Positions 35,122-43,183 of a stretch of DNA of 64,000 nt are shown here, piece by piece. Origin of the DNA: Demequina flava (GTDB lineage Bacteria; Actinomycetota; Actinomycetes; Actinomycetales; Demequinaceae). The notes below the pieces were generated by a model that was not told the origin of the DNA, searched no databases, and worked only from the letters and a program-made list of their open reading frames with translations. Location: assembly GCF_000975035.1 (NCBI RefSeq), contig NZ_BBRA01000001.1, forward strand, positions 434,001 to 498,000, given 5' to 3'. A program made the position numbers and the translations under genes. Positions within the stretch are counted from its first letter, which is position 1, and each line of letters begins with the position of its first letter.

Positions 35122-36068
35122 TTGTCACCGTCACCCCGAACCCGAGCATCGACCGCACCATCGCTGTCGAAACACTCGAACGCGGCCACGTCAACCGCGC
35201 GACAAGTGTGTTCGAAGAGCCCGGCGGCAAGGGCGTGAATGTGTCACGCGCACTCGCCGCTAACGGCACGTCAACACTGGCACTCGTACCCGTCGGGCAT
35301 GACTCCGAAAGCACGTTCAGCGACCTGCTCACGGCCGCTTCCGTCCCCCACAGCCTTGTCGACCAGCCAGGGTCGGTACGCACCAACATCACGCTGGCTG
35401 AGGCCGATGGCACGACTACCAAAGTGAACGAGGCCGGCCGCACCTGTGACCCCGCGGATACCGCAGCGCTTATTGATGCGGTCGATTCTCACATCGCCGG
35501 CGCGAATTGGCTCGTGGGTTGCGGGTCGCTACCTCCCGGACTCGATACGGACATCTATGCCCGGCTCGTGGAACTGGCGCACCGTCGTGGGATCCGTGTC
35601 GCGATCGACACCTCCGATGCGCCTTTTGCCCACGCGGTCGCCGCTCGGCCAGACGTCGTGAAGCCCAACCGGCACGAGCTGGAAGAGTTCGCCGGCCGCC
35701 CGCTGGAGACGCTGGGTGATGTTTTGGGCGCGGCGCAATCGCTCGTTGACTCGGGGATCACAACGGTTCTCGTCAGTCTTGGCTCCGATGGCGCAGTCGC
35801 GGTGACAGCCAGCGGTGTGACGCATGCGGTCGCGGTCGTCGACGCGCCCCGCTCGACCGTCGCGGCTGGCGATTGCTTCCTCGCAGGTTGGCTCCACGCC
35901 ACCTCGCGCGGCGCTACCGACTCCGATGCCCTCGCGACAGCAGTCCGGTGGGGAAGCGCCGCCGTGCTCCTGCCCGGCTCCGCGGTACCCCACCCAGAGG
36001 ACCTCACCACCATCAACGTCGAGGTCCTGCCTTCCCCAGTCACCACGCTGAAATTGACTAGCGACTAA
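35118..36068 (+). CDS. fruK: 1-Phosphofructokinase (PfkB family)
   Basis: 316 residues. TPNPSIDRT at the start, EPGGKGVNVSRAL (substrate and phosphate binding), and STVAAGDCFLAGW (about 250) with the catalytic Asp belong to the 1-phosphofructokinase/tagatose-6-phosphate kinase branch of PfkB kinases. The usual GAGD is AAGD here, a mild change that leaves the Asp. It should phosphorylate fructose 1-phosphate (or a related ketose phosphate) to fructose 1,6-bisphosphate. Its place in a hexitol PTS operon is unusual. Confidence 0.85.
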   Translation: MIVTVTPNPSIDRTIAVETLERGHVNRATSVFEEPGGKGVNVSRALAANGTSTLALVPVGHDSESTFSDLLTAASVPHSLVDQPGSVRTNITLAEADGTTTKVNEAGRTCDPADTAALIDAVDSHIAGANWLVGCGSLPPGLDTDIYARLVELAHRRGIRVAIDTSDAPFAHAVAARPDVVKPNRHELEEFAGRPLETLGDVLGAAQSLVDSGITTVLVSLGSDGAVAVTASGVTHAVAVVDAPRSTVAAGDCFLAGWLHATSRGATDSDALATAVRWGSAAVLLPGSAVPHPEDLTTINVEVLPSPVTTLKLTSD

Positions 36069-36100
36069 CCCACACTTCACTACTCATCAAAGGAGATGAC

Positions 36101-36385
36101 ATGCCTACTCGTAGCGTCACCATTGGATCAAGCGTCGGCCTGCACGCCCGCCCTGCAGCCCTCTTCGTGAAGGCAGCCGCGGCTGCCCCCGTGCCCGTCA
36201 CCATTGCGAAGCCAGGCGGCAACCCTGCTCCCGCCAACAGCATGATCGCGATCATGGCGCTCGGCGCGAAGTTCGGCGAGGAAGTGCAGCTCACGGCTGA
36301 AGGCGATGGAGCAGAACAAACGCTTGACGAGCTCGCCGCCCTGTTGGCCACCGACCTGGACGAGGCCACCGAGGCGCCCTCATGA
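36101..36385 (+). CDS. ptsH: Phosphocarrier protein HPr
   Basis: 94 residues. The active-site His15 lies in VGLHARPAALFV, and the region around residue 47 (PANSMIAIMALGAK) matches the Ser46 segment. It moves phosphate from Enzyme I to the IIA domain. AAAGGAG precedes the ATG. Its stop overlaps the ptsI start. Confidence 0.95.
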   Translation: MPTRSVTIGSSVGLHARPAALFVKAAAAAPVPVTIAKPGGNPAPANSMIAIMALGAKFGEEVQLTAEGDGAEQTLDELAALLATDLDEATEAPS

Positions 36386-38046
36386 GCATCGTTCAAGGCA
36401 TTGGAGTCTCCTCGGGCCTCGCCTTCGGTCCGGTCGTCACGGTCGGCAAGCCCGTCCAGCCGCCACAGGACGAGGCCGCTGCGGCCGACGCTGAGTCCCG
36501 AATTCGAGACGCCTTCGAGGCCGTTGCGACCGACCTCGACAGCCGTACCGCGCACGTTGACGACACCGCAGCAGCGATCCTGTCTGCGACCGCGATGCTG
36601 GCTCGAGACCCGAGTCTGATCGACGGCGCGATCGCCCGCGCCACGGCCGGAAGCGGGCCGGCGACGGCGATCGACGGCGCGACGCGCGAGTTTATGGAAC
36701 AGTTCGCGGCGCTCGGCGGATACTTCGCTGAGCGAGCCACGGACCTGCGCGACGTGGGTGACCGCGCCATCGCGTCCGTGTTGGGCCAGCCCGCTCCGGG
36801 CGTGCCACCGCTCACCGGCGAGTGTGTCCTGGTCGCGCACGACCTCGCGCCGGCAGACACTGCCACTTTGGACCGCTCTCAGGTGTTGGGCATCATCACC
36901 GAGGTCGGCGGCCGCACCTCACACACAGCGATCCTCGCGGCTCAGATGGGCATTCCTGCTGTCGTGAAGCTCGCGGAAGCGGTGAATCTGTCCGATGGCG
37001 ATGTTGTCCTCGTCGACGGAGAGACCGGGGAAGTCCACCTCGACCCGTCAGAAAAGACGGTGGCGAAGCGGCGCAAGCGCGACAAGCGGCGTACCGATGC
37101 GCTGGCAAGCACTTCCGGGCCCGGACGCACCCAAGACGGCAAGCAGGTCAAACTCCTCGCCAACATTGGCGGCGTTGAGGACGCCCGGGAGGCGGGCGCC
37201 CTCGACCTCGAGGGCGTTGGGCTCTTCCGTACGGAGTTTGTCTTTCTGTCCGCGGCGTCGGCCCCCACAGTCGAGGAACAGACAAAGATCTACGCCGACG
37301 TGTTCGCGCCGTTTGAGGGCCGGCGCGTCGTGGTCCGCACGCTGGATGCCGGTGCGGACAAGCCGCTCGCATTCGCGAACCTTGGGGCCGAGGAGAACCC
37401 CGCCCTGGGACGCAGGGGTCTGCGGCTGTCCGCCGAACTCCCCGATCTACTTGACACTCAGCTCGAAGCCCTCAGTCGCGCCGCCGCGGACACTGGTGCG
37501 GACGTGTGGGTGATGGCACCCATGGTCGCGGACGCTCAGGAAGCCGCATGGTTCGCCCGACGCGTGCGGGAAAACGGCCTGCGCACGCCGGGCGTCATGA
37601 TCGAGATTCCCGCAGCGGCTCTGCGCGCCGAGCACGTGATGGCGGAAGTTGAGTTTGGTTCGCTCGGGACAAACGACCTCGCGCAGTACACGATGGCTGC
37701 GGACCGCATGCAGGGCGAGCTCGCGGAGCTCTTAGACCCGTGGCAGCCGGCAGTGCTGGACGTTGTCGCGAGCGCGGCGCGTGGCGCGGTCATCAACGGC
37801 CGGCCGATGGGCGTGTGCGGCGAGTCCGCCGGTGACCCTCTCATGGCTCTTGTGTTGGCAGGACTAGGGATCACGAGCCTGTCCATGGCACCGTCGCGGG
37901 TTCCACTTGTCAGGTATGCGCTGTCGCGGCACACGTTCGCGCAGTGTGCTCGGCTCGCTCACCTGGCTCGGTCTGCGCGCACCCCCGTGGACGCCAGACA
38001 GGCCGTCTTGGAGGCCTGCGACCCGGACCTGGCCGCCATTCTCTGA
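36382..38046 (+). CDS. ptsI: PTS Enzyme I (phosphoenolpyruvate-protein phosphotransferase)
   Basis: 554 residues, with the phosphorylated His in TEVGGRTSHTAILA (about residue 182), the PEP-binding TEFVFL and GTNDLAQYTMAADR segments and the catalytic Cys in GVCGESAGDP (about 480). It starts the phosphorelay by taking phosphate from PEP. Overlaps ptsH by 4 bases (ATGA). As the last gene it gives the operon its own complete relay. A 12-bp stem-loop follows. Confidence 0.95.
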   Translation: MSIVQGIGVSSGLAFGPVVTVGKPVQPPQDEAAAADAESRIRDAFEAVATDLDSRTAHVDDTAAAILSATAMLARDPSLIDGAIARATAGSGPATAIDGATREFMEQFAALGGYFAERATDLRDVGDRAIASVLGQPAPGVPPLTGECVLVAHDLAPADTATLDRSQVLGIITEVGGRTSHTAILAAQMGIPAVVKLAEAVNLSDGDVVLVDGETGEVHLDPSEKTVAKRRKRDKRRTDALASTSGPGRTQDGKQVKLLANIGGVEDAREAGALDLEGVGLFRTEFVFLSAASAPTVEEQTKIYADVFAPFEGRRVVVRTLDAGADKPLAFANLGAEENPALGRRGLRLSAELPDLLDTQLEALSRAAADTGADVWVMAPMVADAQEAAWFARRVRENGLRTPGVMIEIPAAALRAEHVMAEVEFGSLGTNDLAQYTMAADRMQGELAELLDPWQPAVLDVVASAARGAVINGRPMGVCGESAGDPLMALVLAGLGITSLSMAPSRVPLVRYALSRHTFAQCARLAHLARSARTPVDARQAVLEACDPDLAAIL

Positions 38047-38059
38047 CTCGCCTCGCGCG

Positions 38060-38092
38060 GCTCCTGGCCGTCGAGAATCTACGGCCAGGAGC
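38060..38092 (+). terminator. Terminator of the PTS operon
   Basis: GCTCCTGGCCGT and its perfect complement form a 12-bp stem around a 9-base loop, 13 bases after the ptsI stop. The right arm contains the first ACGGCCAG box of the convergent-gap element, so terminator and element overlap. Confidence 0.75.
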
Positions 38093-38138
38093 TCGCGGAA
38101 GCCGACAACCCGCCGTGTATGTACGGCCAGGGGAAAAA
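38081..38138 (+). repeat. Convergent-gap element, copy B
   Basis: ACGGCCAG boxes begin at 38081 and 38123, 42 bp apart. The second is in GTATGTACGGCCAGG, preceded by CGCCGT (so GCCGT pairs with ACGGC) and followed by GGAAAAA. It lies between the convergent ptsI and birA genes, and its 3' end almost touches the birA stop codon. Confidence 0.85.
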
Positions 38139-38142
38139 CGGG

Positions 38143-39012
38143 CTAAGCGCGGCGGACCCGCAAGTCGCCGGCCATGACTTCGCGCTGTCCTTCACGAGTC
38201 GCGATCAGCAGCGCCCCCGACTCCGACAGGCCCGTCACGCGCCCCGAGACAACTTCCCCGCCGGGCATGTCGACGGCAACGTCCCAGCCAATCGACGCGC
38301 ACACGGACTCAACGGCGGCGTGGACCCGCGGGAGGTCCTCATCGGACTCCCACATCGACACGCAGTCCCGCAGGTGTGCGGTGAGCGACTTGGCGAGCGC
38401 GGCTCGGTCCAGGCGTGCGGCCCCGAGCGATGCGAGCGACGCAGCATGCGGCACGGGCAGTTCCGACGCGGACTGCGACACGTTGATCCCGATGCCAGCA
38501 ACAATCGCGGGGTCCTCATCAACCCCGGAACGCGGCACCATTTCGCACAGCACGCCCACGACCTTGCGCCAGCGACCCCATCCGGGAATCGGCTTGACGC
38601 CCGCCTCAACAACAACATCGTTGGGCCACTTCAGGTAGGCGCCCACGCCCGCATCGCGAAGCGCGCGCACCGTCGCGAGACCCGCGACCAGCGGCGCCCA
38701 GCCCAAGCGGTCGTCCGCGACGTCGGGCCTGAGCAGGAAGGACGCAGTCAGCGCCGCACCCTGCGGGGTCGCCCAGCCACGTCCGGCTCGCCCGCGCCCG
38801 GCAGTCTGATGGTCGGCGATGATCGCGCTGAAATGCGGCCACTCATCCGGCTCGGTCCGGGCGGCATCAAGCAGCACTGTGTTGGTCGACGGTGACGCAG
38901 GGCGCACCTCAAGCCTGGCCAATTGGCGGCCCGGCCCCACCAGCCCAGCCAGGGCATCGGCCGTCAGCGGCTCGCGGGAAGCGGCAACGGCTGCAGGCGT
39001 CAGTGAGGTCAC
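38143..39012 (-). CDS. birA: Biotin-[acyl-CoA carboxylase] ligase
   Basis: 289 residues with the biotin protein ligase motifs STNTVLLD, GRGRAGRGW (adenylate binding, about 72-80), KWPNDVV and VGIGINVSQ variants. No N-terminal helix-turn-helix is present, so it is a plain ligase and not a repressor. It attaches biotin to the carrier domain of the carboxylase encoded at 45.6-47.4 kb. GTG start at 39012; TAGCCT on the minus strand (39019-39024) is 6 nt upstream, so leaderless. Divergent from accD. Confidence 0.9.
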   Translation of the reverse strand: MTSLTPAAVAASREPLTADALAGLVGPGRQLARLEVRPASPSTNTVLLDAARTEPDEWPHFSAIIADHQTAGRGRAGRGWATPQGAALTASFLLRPDVADDRLGWAPLVAGLATVRALRDAGVGAYLKWPNDVVVEAGVKPIPGWGRWRKVVGVLCEMVPRSGVDEDPAIVAGIGINVSQSASELPVPHAASLASLGAARLDRAALAKSLTAHLRDCVSMWESDEDLPRVHAAVESVCASIGWDVAVDMPGGEVVSGRVTGLSESGALLIATREGQREVMAGDLRVRRA

Positions 39013-39017
39013 CGGGC

Positions 39018-39024
39018 TAGGCTA
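39018..39024. promoter_or_regulatory. Overlapping divergent -10 elements of birA and accD
   Basis: TAGGCT on the plus strand (39018-39023, for accD) and TAGCCT on the minus strand (39019-39024, for birA) share five bases. The birA start is 6 nt away, while accD has a leader with an AAAGGAG ribosome binding site. RNA polymerase could occupy only one direction at a time. Confidence 0.5.
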
Positions 39025-39052
39025 GCCGCCGAAGCCACACCAAAGGAGTACC

Positions 39053-40642
39053 GTGACGGATCCCAAGCCCACCGCGACCACCGCAGGCGCACTCGATGCA
39101 CTGCGCGGCAAGCTCGACGAGGCCGTGACTCAACGCGAGGCCACTGCCCAAGAGAAGCAGCATGCCCGCGGCAAGAAGACCGCCCGCGAGCGCATCGAGC
39201 TGTTGCTGGACGAGGACTCGTTCACCGAGCTCGACGCCCTGGCTCGTCACCGCAGTCGCAACTTTGGCCTCGACAAGAACCGCCCGTACGGCGACGGCGT
39301 CGTGACCGGTTACGGGACCATTGATGGCCGGCAGGTCGCGGTCTACAGCCAGGACTTCACCGTGTTTGGCGGGTCGCTGGGCGAGGTACACGGCGAGAAG
39401 ATCACCAAGGTGCAGGACTTCGCGCTGCGCACCGGCGTTCCCCTTATCGGCATCTCTGACGGTGGCGGCGCGCGCATCCAGGAGGGCGTCGCGGCCCTCA
39501 CCCAGTTCGCGGAGATCTTCCGGCGCAACGTCGCCGCATCCGGCGTCATCCCGCAGATTTCCATCATCCTCGGTCCCAGCGCGGGCGGCGCGGTCTACTC
39601 CCCCGCCCTCACGGATTTCATCGTGATGGCCGATGGCACCAGCCAGATGTTCATCACCGGCCCCGACGTCATCAAGTCCGTCACCGGCGAAGAGGTCACC
39701 TTCGAGGAACTCGGCGGCGGCCAGGCCCATAACGCCAAGTCCGGCGTCGCGCACTACCTGGCCTCCGACGAGGACGATGCGATCGAGTATGTGCAGCACC
39801 TGCTGCAGTTCCTGCCCACCAACAACCTCTCGGACGCGCCCGACTGGGAAGCGCCCGCAGACCTCGCGGTGACCGATGAGGACGAGGCCCTCAACAGCAT
39901 CGTCCCCAACTCCCCCAACCAGCCCTACGACATGAAGTCAGTCATCGAGACGGTGCTGGACGACGGCGAGTTCTTCGAGATCCAGCCGCTCTTCGCTCCC
40001 AACGTCCTGGTGGGCTTCGGTCACGTCGAGGGCCACTCCGTCGGAATTGTCGCCAACCAGCCGCAGTCCATGGCCGGCACGCTCGACATCAACGCGTCTG
40101 AGAAGGCCGCGCGCTTTGTCCGCACCTGCGACGCGTTCAACATCCCGGTCATTACCTTCGTCGACGTCCCGGGCTTCCTGCCCGGCGTGGACCAGGAGCA
40201 CCAAGGCATCATCCGTCGCGGAGCCAAGCTGATCTACGCCTACGCCGAGGCCACCGTCCCGCTGGTAACCGTCATCACGCGCAAGGCCTACGGCGGCGCG
40301 TACATCGTGATGGCGTCCAAGCAGCTGGGCGCAGACGTAAACCTCGCGTGGCCCACGGCGCAGATTGCTGTGATGGGCGCCGGTGGCGCTGTCAACATCC
40401 TGCAACGTCGCGCGCTGGCGTCTGTCGCAGACGAGGGTGGCGATGTCGAGGCAGAGCGCGCCCGCCTCACAGCGGAGTACGAGGAAGAGATCGTCAACCC
40501 CTACGACGCTGCCGACCGCGGCTACGTGGACGCGGTGATCGAGCCGTCCGAGACGCGCGCACAGATCACCAAGGCGCTCCGCGCGCTACGCACCAAGCGT
40601 GCGTCGCTACCGCCCAAGAAGCACGGGAACATTCCGCTGTGA
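39053..40642 (+). CDS. accD: Acyl-CoA carboxylase beta (carboxyltransferase) subunit
   Basis: 529 residues with the two crotonase-like halves of a propionyl/acetyl-CoA carboxyltransferase: [10 protein letters not shown] and [11 protein letters not shown] in the first, [18 protein letters not shown] and [10 protein letters not shown] in the second. It transfers carboxyl groups from carboxybiotin to acyl-CoA for fatty acid synthesis. GTG start with AAAGGAG close upstream. Its stop overlaps the epsilon subunit gene (GTGA). Confidence 0.93.
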   Translation: MTDPKPTATTAGALDALRGKLDEAVTQREATAQEKQHARGKKTARERIELLLDEDSFTELDALARHRSRNFGLDKNRPYGDGVVTGYGTIDGRQVAVYSQDFTVFGGSLGEVHGEKITKVQDFALRTGVPLIGISDGGGARIQEGVAALTQFAEIFRRNVAASGVIPQISIILGPSAGGAVYSPALTDFIVMADGTSQMFITGPDVIKSVTGEEVTFEELGGGQAHNAKSGVAHYLASDEDDAIEYVQHLLQFLPTNNLSDAPDWEAPADLAVTDEDEALNSIVPNSPNQPYDMKSVIETVLDDGEFFEIQPLFAPNVLVGFGHVEGHSVGIVANQPQSMAGTLDINASEKAARFVRTCDAFNIPVITFVDVPGFLPGVDQEHQGIIRRGAKLIYAYAEATVPLVTVITRKAYGGAYIVMASKQLGADVNLAWPTAQIAVMGAGGAVNILQRRALASVADEGGDVEAERARLTAEYEEEIVNPYDAADRGYVDAVIEPSETRAQITKALRALRTKRASLPPKKHGNIPL

Positions 40643-40887
40643 CCGACAACCCTGAAGATCCTTTCGAGGCCGCCGCGGGCCTGCGGGTCGTGCAAGGCTC
40701 CCCTAGCGACGCAGAACTCGCGGCGCTGGTCGCTGGCGTTGCCGTCGTCGCGTCGGCCGATGCGGAGGACGCCGCTCCCGGTTCGCCAACCTCGGCGTGG
40801 ATGGACCGCACGCGCACCATGCGCGGTTCGTTCCGCAACCTGCCACTCGGTCGCGGCTCATCCGCCTGGCGTCACTCGCTGAGGTAG
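40639..40887 (+). CDS. accE: Acyl-CoA carboxylase epsilon subunit
   Basis: 82 residues. [23 protein letters not shown] (about 15-37) is the typical epsilon-subunit motif found only in actinobacteria; the rest is low-complexity with a C-terminal WRHSLR. The subunit binds between the alpha and beta parts and raises activity. GTG start overlaps the accD stop by 4 bases. Confidence 0.88.
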   Translation: MTDNPEDPFEAAAGLRVVQGSPSDAELAALVAGVAVVASADAEDAAPGSPTSAWMDRTRTMRGSFRNLPLGRGSSAWRHSLR

Positions 40888-40892
40888 GGCCG

Positions 40893-41525
40893 ATGCCCGG
40901 GTTACGTCCTGCTCTGACCGCCGCCGTGGCGGCGGGATCGGTAGCGCTCGTCGCGCCCCAGGCATATGCCAGGGCGAGCGCTCACGGGGATCTCCACCCA
41001 GCATCGTCCCGGCGCTTCATGCCGGCCGATGCGGCGCTCATCTTGGGTGCGCGGGTATGGGCGGACGGCAGGCCCAGTCGCTTCTTGCGTCAGCGGGTTG
41101 AGGCTGGGGTCGCGTTATACGAGGCGGGCCACGTCGAACTGCTGGTTCTGACTGGCGCTGGGCATAACCGCGAAGGTCTCGACGAGACAGAGGCGATGCA
41201 CCGGACTGCTCGCGAGCTCGGTGTTCCGGAGGAGGCGCTCCTGAAGGACCCGCACGGCTACGACACTCGGGAGTCGGCTCGCAATGCGTGGGCCGTTGGG
41301 ATCAACAGCGCGATCGTGTGTTCCCAAGAGTTCCATCTGCCGCGAGCGATGTGGCTGTGCCGGTCAGTGGGACTCGATGTCCAGGGCGCGTACCCGGAAG
41401 TGCTGACAACCAGGTGGCATACCTACCGCGGATACATCCGGGAAGTGCCCGCCACGTGGAAGGCTGCGCTAGAGATCGCTCGCGACGCCGCCGTACCAAC
41501 GGACGCCGCGAGCGATTCGCGCTAG
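40893..41525 (+). CDS. DUF218 (YdcF/SanA-like) protein
   Basis: 210 residues. A short hydrophobic N-terminus (about 8-25, signal or anchor) precedes a DUF218 domain: DAALILGARVWADGRPSRFLRQRVEAGV, then TGAGHN, ESARNAW, and SQEFHLPRAMWLCRSVGL. SanA/YdcF proteins are membrane-associated, of unclear biochemical role, linked to cell-envelope barrier function. The ATG at 40893, five bases after the accE stop, has GAGG 8 nt upstream and overlaps a GGCCGATGC 9-mer. Confidence 0.85.
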   Translation: MPGLRPALTAAVAAGSVALVAPQAYARASAHGDLHPASSRRFMPADAALILGARVWADGRPSRFLRQRVEAGVALYEAGHVELLVLTGAGHNREGLDETEAMHRTARELGVPEEALLKDPHGYDTRESARNAWAVGINSAIVCSQEFHLPRAMWLCRSVGLDVQGAYPEVLTTRWHTYRGYIREVPATWKAALEIARDAAVPTDAASDSR

Positions 41526-41532
41526 TGGTTGC

Positions 41533-41895
41533 TTAAGCCCAGACCATGAAGCCGATGACGGCGACGGCGATCGAGACGACCCCCAGGCCGAGCGCACCGG
41601 TGAAGGGCTCGTTGCGCTTCTTGTGATCGATGATCGCGAGGATCATGGTGATGACCAGGCCAACGGCGGCGATCGGGGCCAGGATCACGGCGATGCCGGT
41701 CAGCGGCGGCAGAATGAGGCCGAGCGCGCCGAGAACCTCGACTGCGCCGATTCCGCGCTGAGCGCCGATGCTGCGGCTGGCGGGCATCATGCCCATCTCC
41801 TGCATCTGCTCGGCGGACTTGGTGAGCTTGGTCAGGCCGGCGGCCAGGAACGCGAGGGCGAGGATGCCTGCGAGGATCCAGTAGACAATTTCCAC
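41533..41895 (-). CDS. DoxX-family membrane protein
   Basis: 120 residues with four membrane helices. LAAGLTKLT and GAVEVLGALGLILP are DoxX-like motifs. Such proteins are often found with redox or stress functions; no specific role is shown here. GTG 41895 is preferred because AAGGAG is 8 nt upstream. Divergent from a MarR regulator, with a set of inverted repeats between, so it is probably that regulator's target. Its end is 7 bases from the convergent DUF218 gene. Confidence 0.75.
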   Translation of the reverse strand: MEIVYWILAGILALAFLAAGLTKLTKSAEQMQEMGMMPASRSIGAQRGIGAVEVLGALGLILPPLTGIAVILAPIAAVGLVITMILAIIDHKKRNEPFTGALGLGVVSIAVAVIGFMVWA

Positions 41896-41944
41896 GAGGG
41901 GAACTCCTTTTAAGTGATGCCAGTGGAGCACGCTGCCCCATCGA

Positions 41945-41985
41945 GTTATAGTTGACGTATCAATCGTTGATGCTACAACGATAAC
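41945..41985. promoter_or_regulatory. Candidate MarR operator between doxX and marR
   Basis: ATCAA-TCG-TTGAT (41959-41971) is a perfect inverted repeat, and CGTTG/CAACG (41965-41969/41976-41980) overlaps it. GTTATA at 41945-41950 reads TATAAC on the minus strand, a good -10 for doxX. Binding by the adjacent MarR protein is inferred from position. Confidence 0.5.
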
Positions 41986-42031
41986 AGAGCATCTATTCCC
42001 GCCAACGCCGCGCTATCACTACGATGAGGAC

Positions 42032-42541
42032 ATGACCGTGGAAGCACACACCACCATCAGTGCCCAGGACGAACTCCTGTGGCGCCGGTTCGTCGTGCTC
42101 CTGTCTACCGTGCCCGCAGCGCTCGACGAGCGCGTGCGGGAAACCACTGGGCTCAACCACCACCAGTACACAATCCTCGCGACGCTCGCCACGCAGCCCG
42201 ATCGCATGCTGCAGATGGCCCGCGTTGCGCAGGCGGCGGAGTCGTCGCTATCGCGCCTGTCCCACACCGTGTCGAAGCTCGAGGCCGAGGGGTTGGTCGA
42301 GCGCCGCACGTGCGACCACGACCGCCGCGCCAGTTGGGCCGCGCTCACCGACAAGGGCTTCGAAGTGGTGACCGCAGCATCGGCCGCCTACGACGAACTC
42401 AAGCAAGAAGTCCTGCTCTCGCGGGTTCCGGAAGCCGTCCGCGGCGACCTCACCTCGCTTCTCACGCAACTGCTACCCGGTGAGGTTGCGCAGCAATGCA
42501 CCGAGTTCGACAAGGACCTCACTGTCGAAGAGCCCCAGTAG
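42032..42541 (+). CDS. MarR-family transcriptional regulator
   Basis: 169 residues with the winged helix of MarR proteins (LQMARVAQAAESSLSRLSHTVSKLEAEGLVERRTCDHDRRASWAALTDKG pattern, about 55-105). TACGAT (42020-42025) is 6 nt before the ATG: leaderless. Divergent from doxX, which it probably represses. Convergent with a second MarR gene, the two stops lying in one hairpin. Confidence 0.88.
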   Translation: MTVEAHTTISAQDELLWRRFVVLLSTVPAALDERVRETTGLNHHQYTILATLATQPDRMLQMARVAQAAESSLSRLSHTVSKLEAEGLVERRTCDHDRRASWAALTDKGFEVVTAASAAYDELKQEVLLSRVPEAVRGDLTSLLTQLLPGEVAQQCTEFDKDLTVEEPQ

Positions 42542-42590
42542 GCAATCCGGGTCACGGCAGGGCCATTATGTGACCCCCGTGTCCTACTGG
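42535..42590. terminator. Nested bidirectional stem-loop between two convergent marR genes
   Basis: An outer 8-bp stem (CCAGTAGG with CCTACTGG) and an inner 7-bp stem (GGGTCAC with GTGACCC) enclose a 14-base loop. The outer arms contain both stop codons. Symmetry makes it suitable for terminating transcripts from either side. Confidence 0.65.
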
Positions 42591-43039
42591 AAGCGATGTC
42601 CGTCAGCGTCTGCCGCGAGCGCGGCGACAAGTGTGTCGAGGATTCCCCGGAGTTGCTCCACCTGCTCATCGGACAGCACGGAGACGTGATCGATAAAGTC
42701 CTTCTCCGCCGCGTCGACCGCGTTGTCAACCGTCTGAACCCCGGATGGCGTGAGGGACAGCAGACGCACGCGCCCGTCGTGCGCCGAGGGCTCGCGCGCC
42801 ACCCACCCGCGCTCGACCAGCCGCTGAATCACGCCTGAGGCGATGTTGGGCTTGACCCCCATGGCGTCGGCGGCCTCCGCCGTGGGAGTCCCAGGGCGCG
42901 AATGCAGGAATACCAGGAGGTGGAACTGCGCGGGGGTGAGGTTCTCCCCAGCCATGGTGCGCGAATGGTGACGCATCGACGTGCGCATCAGGGTGCCCTG
43001 CAGCGTGAGGATCTGCGCGATCGTGTCCTCGCGTGCCAC
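42584..43039 (-). CDS. MarR-family transcriptional regulator
   Basis: 151 residues with a MarR winged helix (TPTAEAADAMGVKPNIASGVIQRLVERGW, then DGRVRLLSLTPSG). GTG start with GAGGAGG upstream. Divergent from a DHA2-type MFS pump; two tandem 21-bp repeats in the gap are its probable operators, giving the familiar drug-induced MarR/efflux pair. Confidence 0.88.
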   Translation of the reverse strand: MAREDTIAQILTLQGTLMRTSMRHHSRTMAGENLTPAQFHLLVFLHSRPGTPTAEAADAMGVKPNIASGVIQRLVERGWVAREPSAHDGRVRLLSLTPSGVQTVDNAVDAAEKDFIDHVSVLSDEQVEQLRGILDTLVAALAADADGHRFQ

Positions 43040-43083
43040 TGGCGCCTCCTCGTGTTGCGTTTGGCCAGGATTCCCGTCAATAA

Positions 43084-43132
43084 ATAGTTCATGTCACACG
43101 AACTTGATAGTTCTTGTCACGCGAAGTAGTGT
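43084..43132 (+). promoter_or_regulatory. MFS pump promoter with tandem MarR operators
   Basis: Two copies of ATAGTTCnTGTCACnCGAA start at 43084 and 43107, 23 bp apart; the first is an inverted repeat AGTTC-N9-GAACT. The promoter TTGATA (43104-43109), 17 bases, TAGTGT (43127-43132) runs through the second copy, so occupancy would block transcription. Confidence 0.65.
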
Positions 43133-43183
43133 AGCCGAGTCCCACGGGAGGGACTCCCTCTTCTTCACTCTCTAGGAGTCGCG

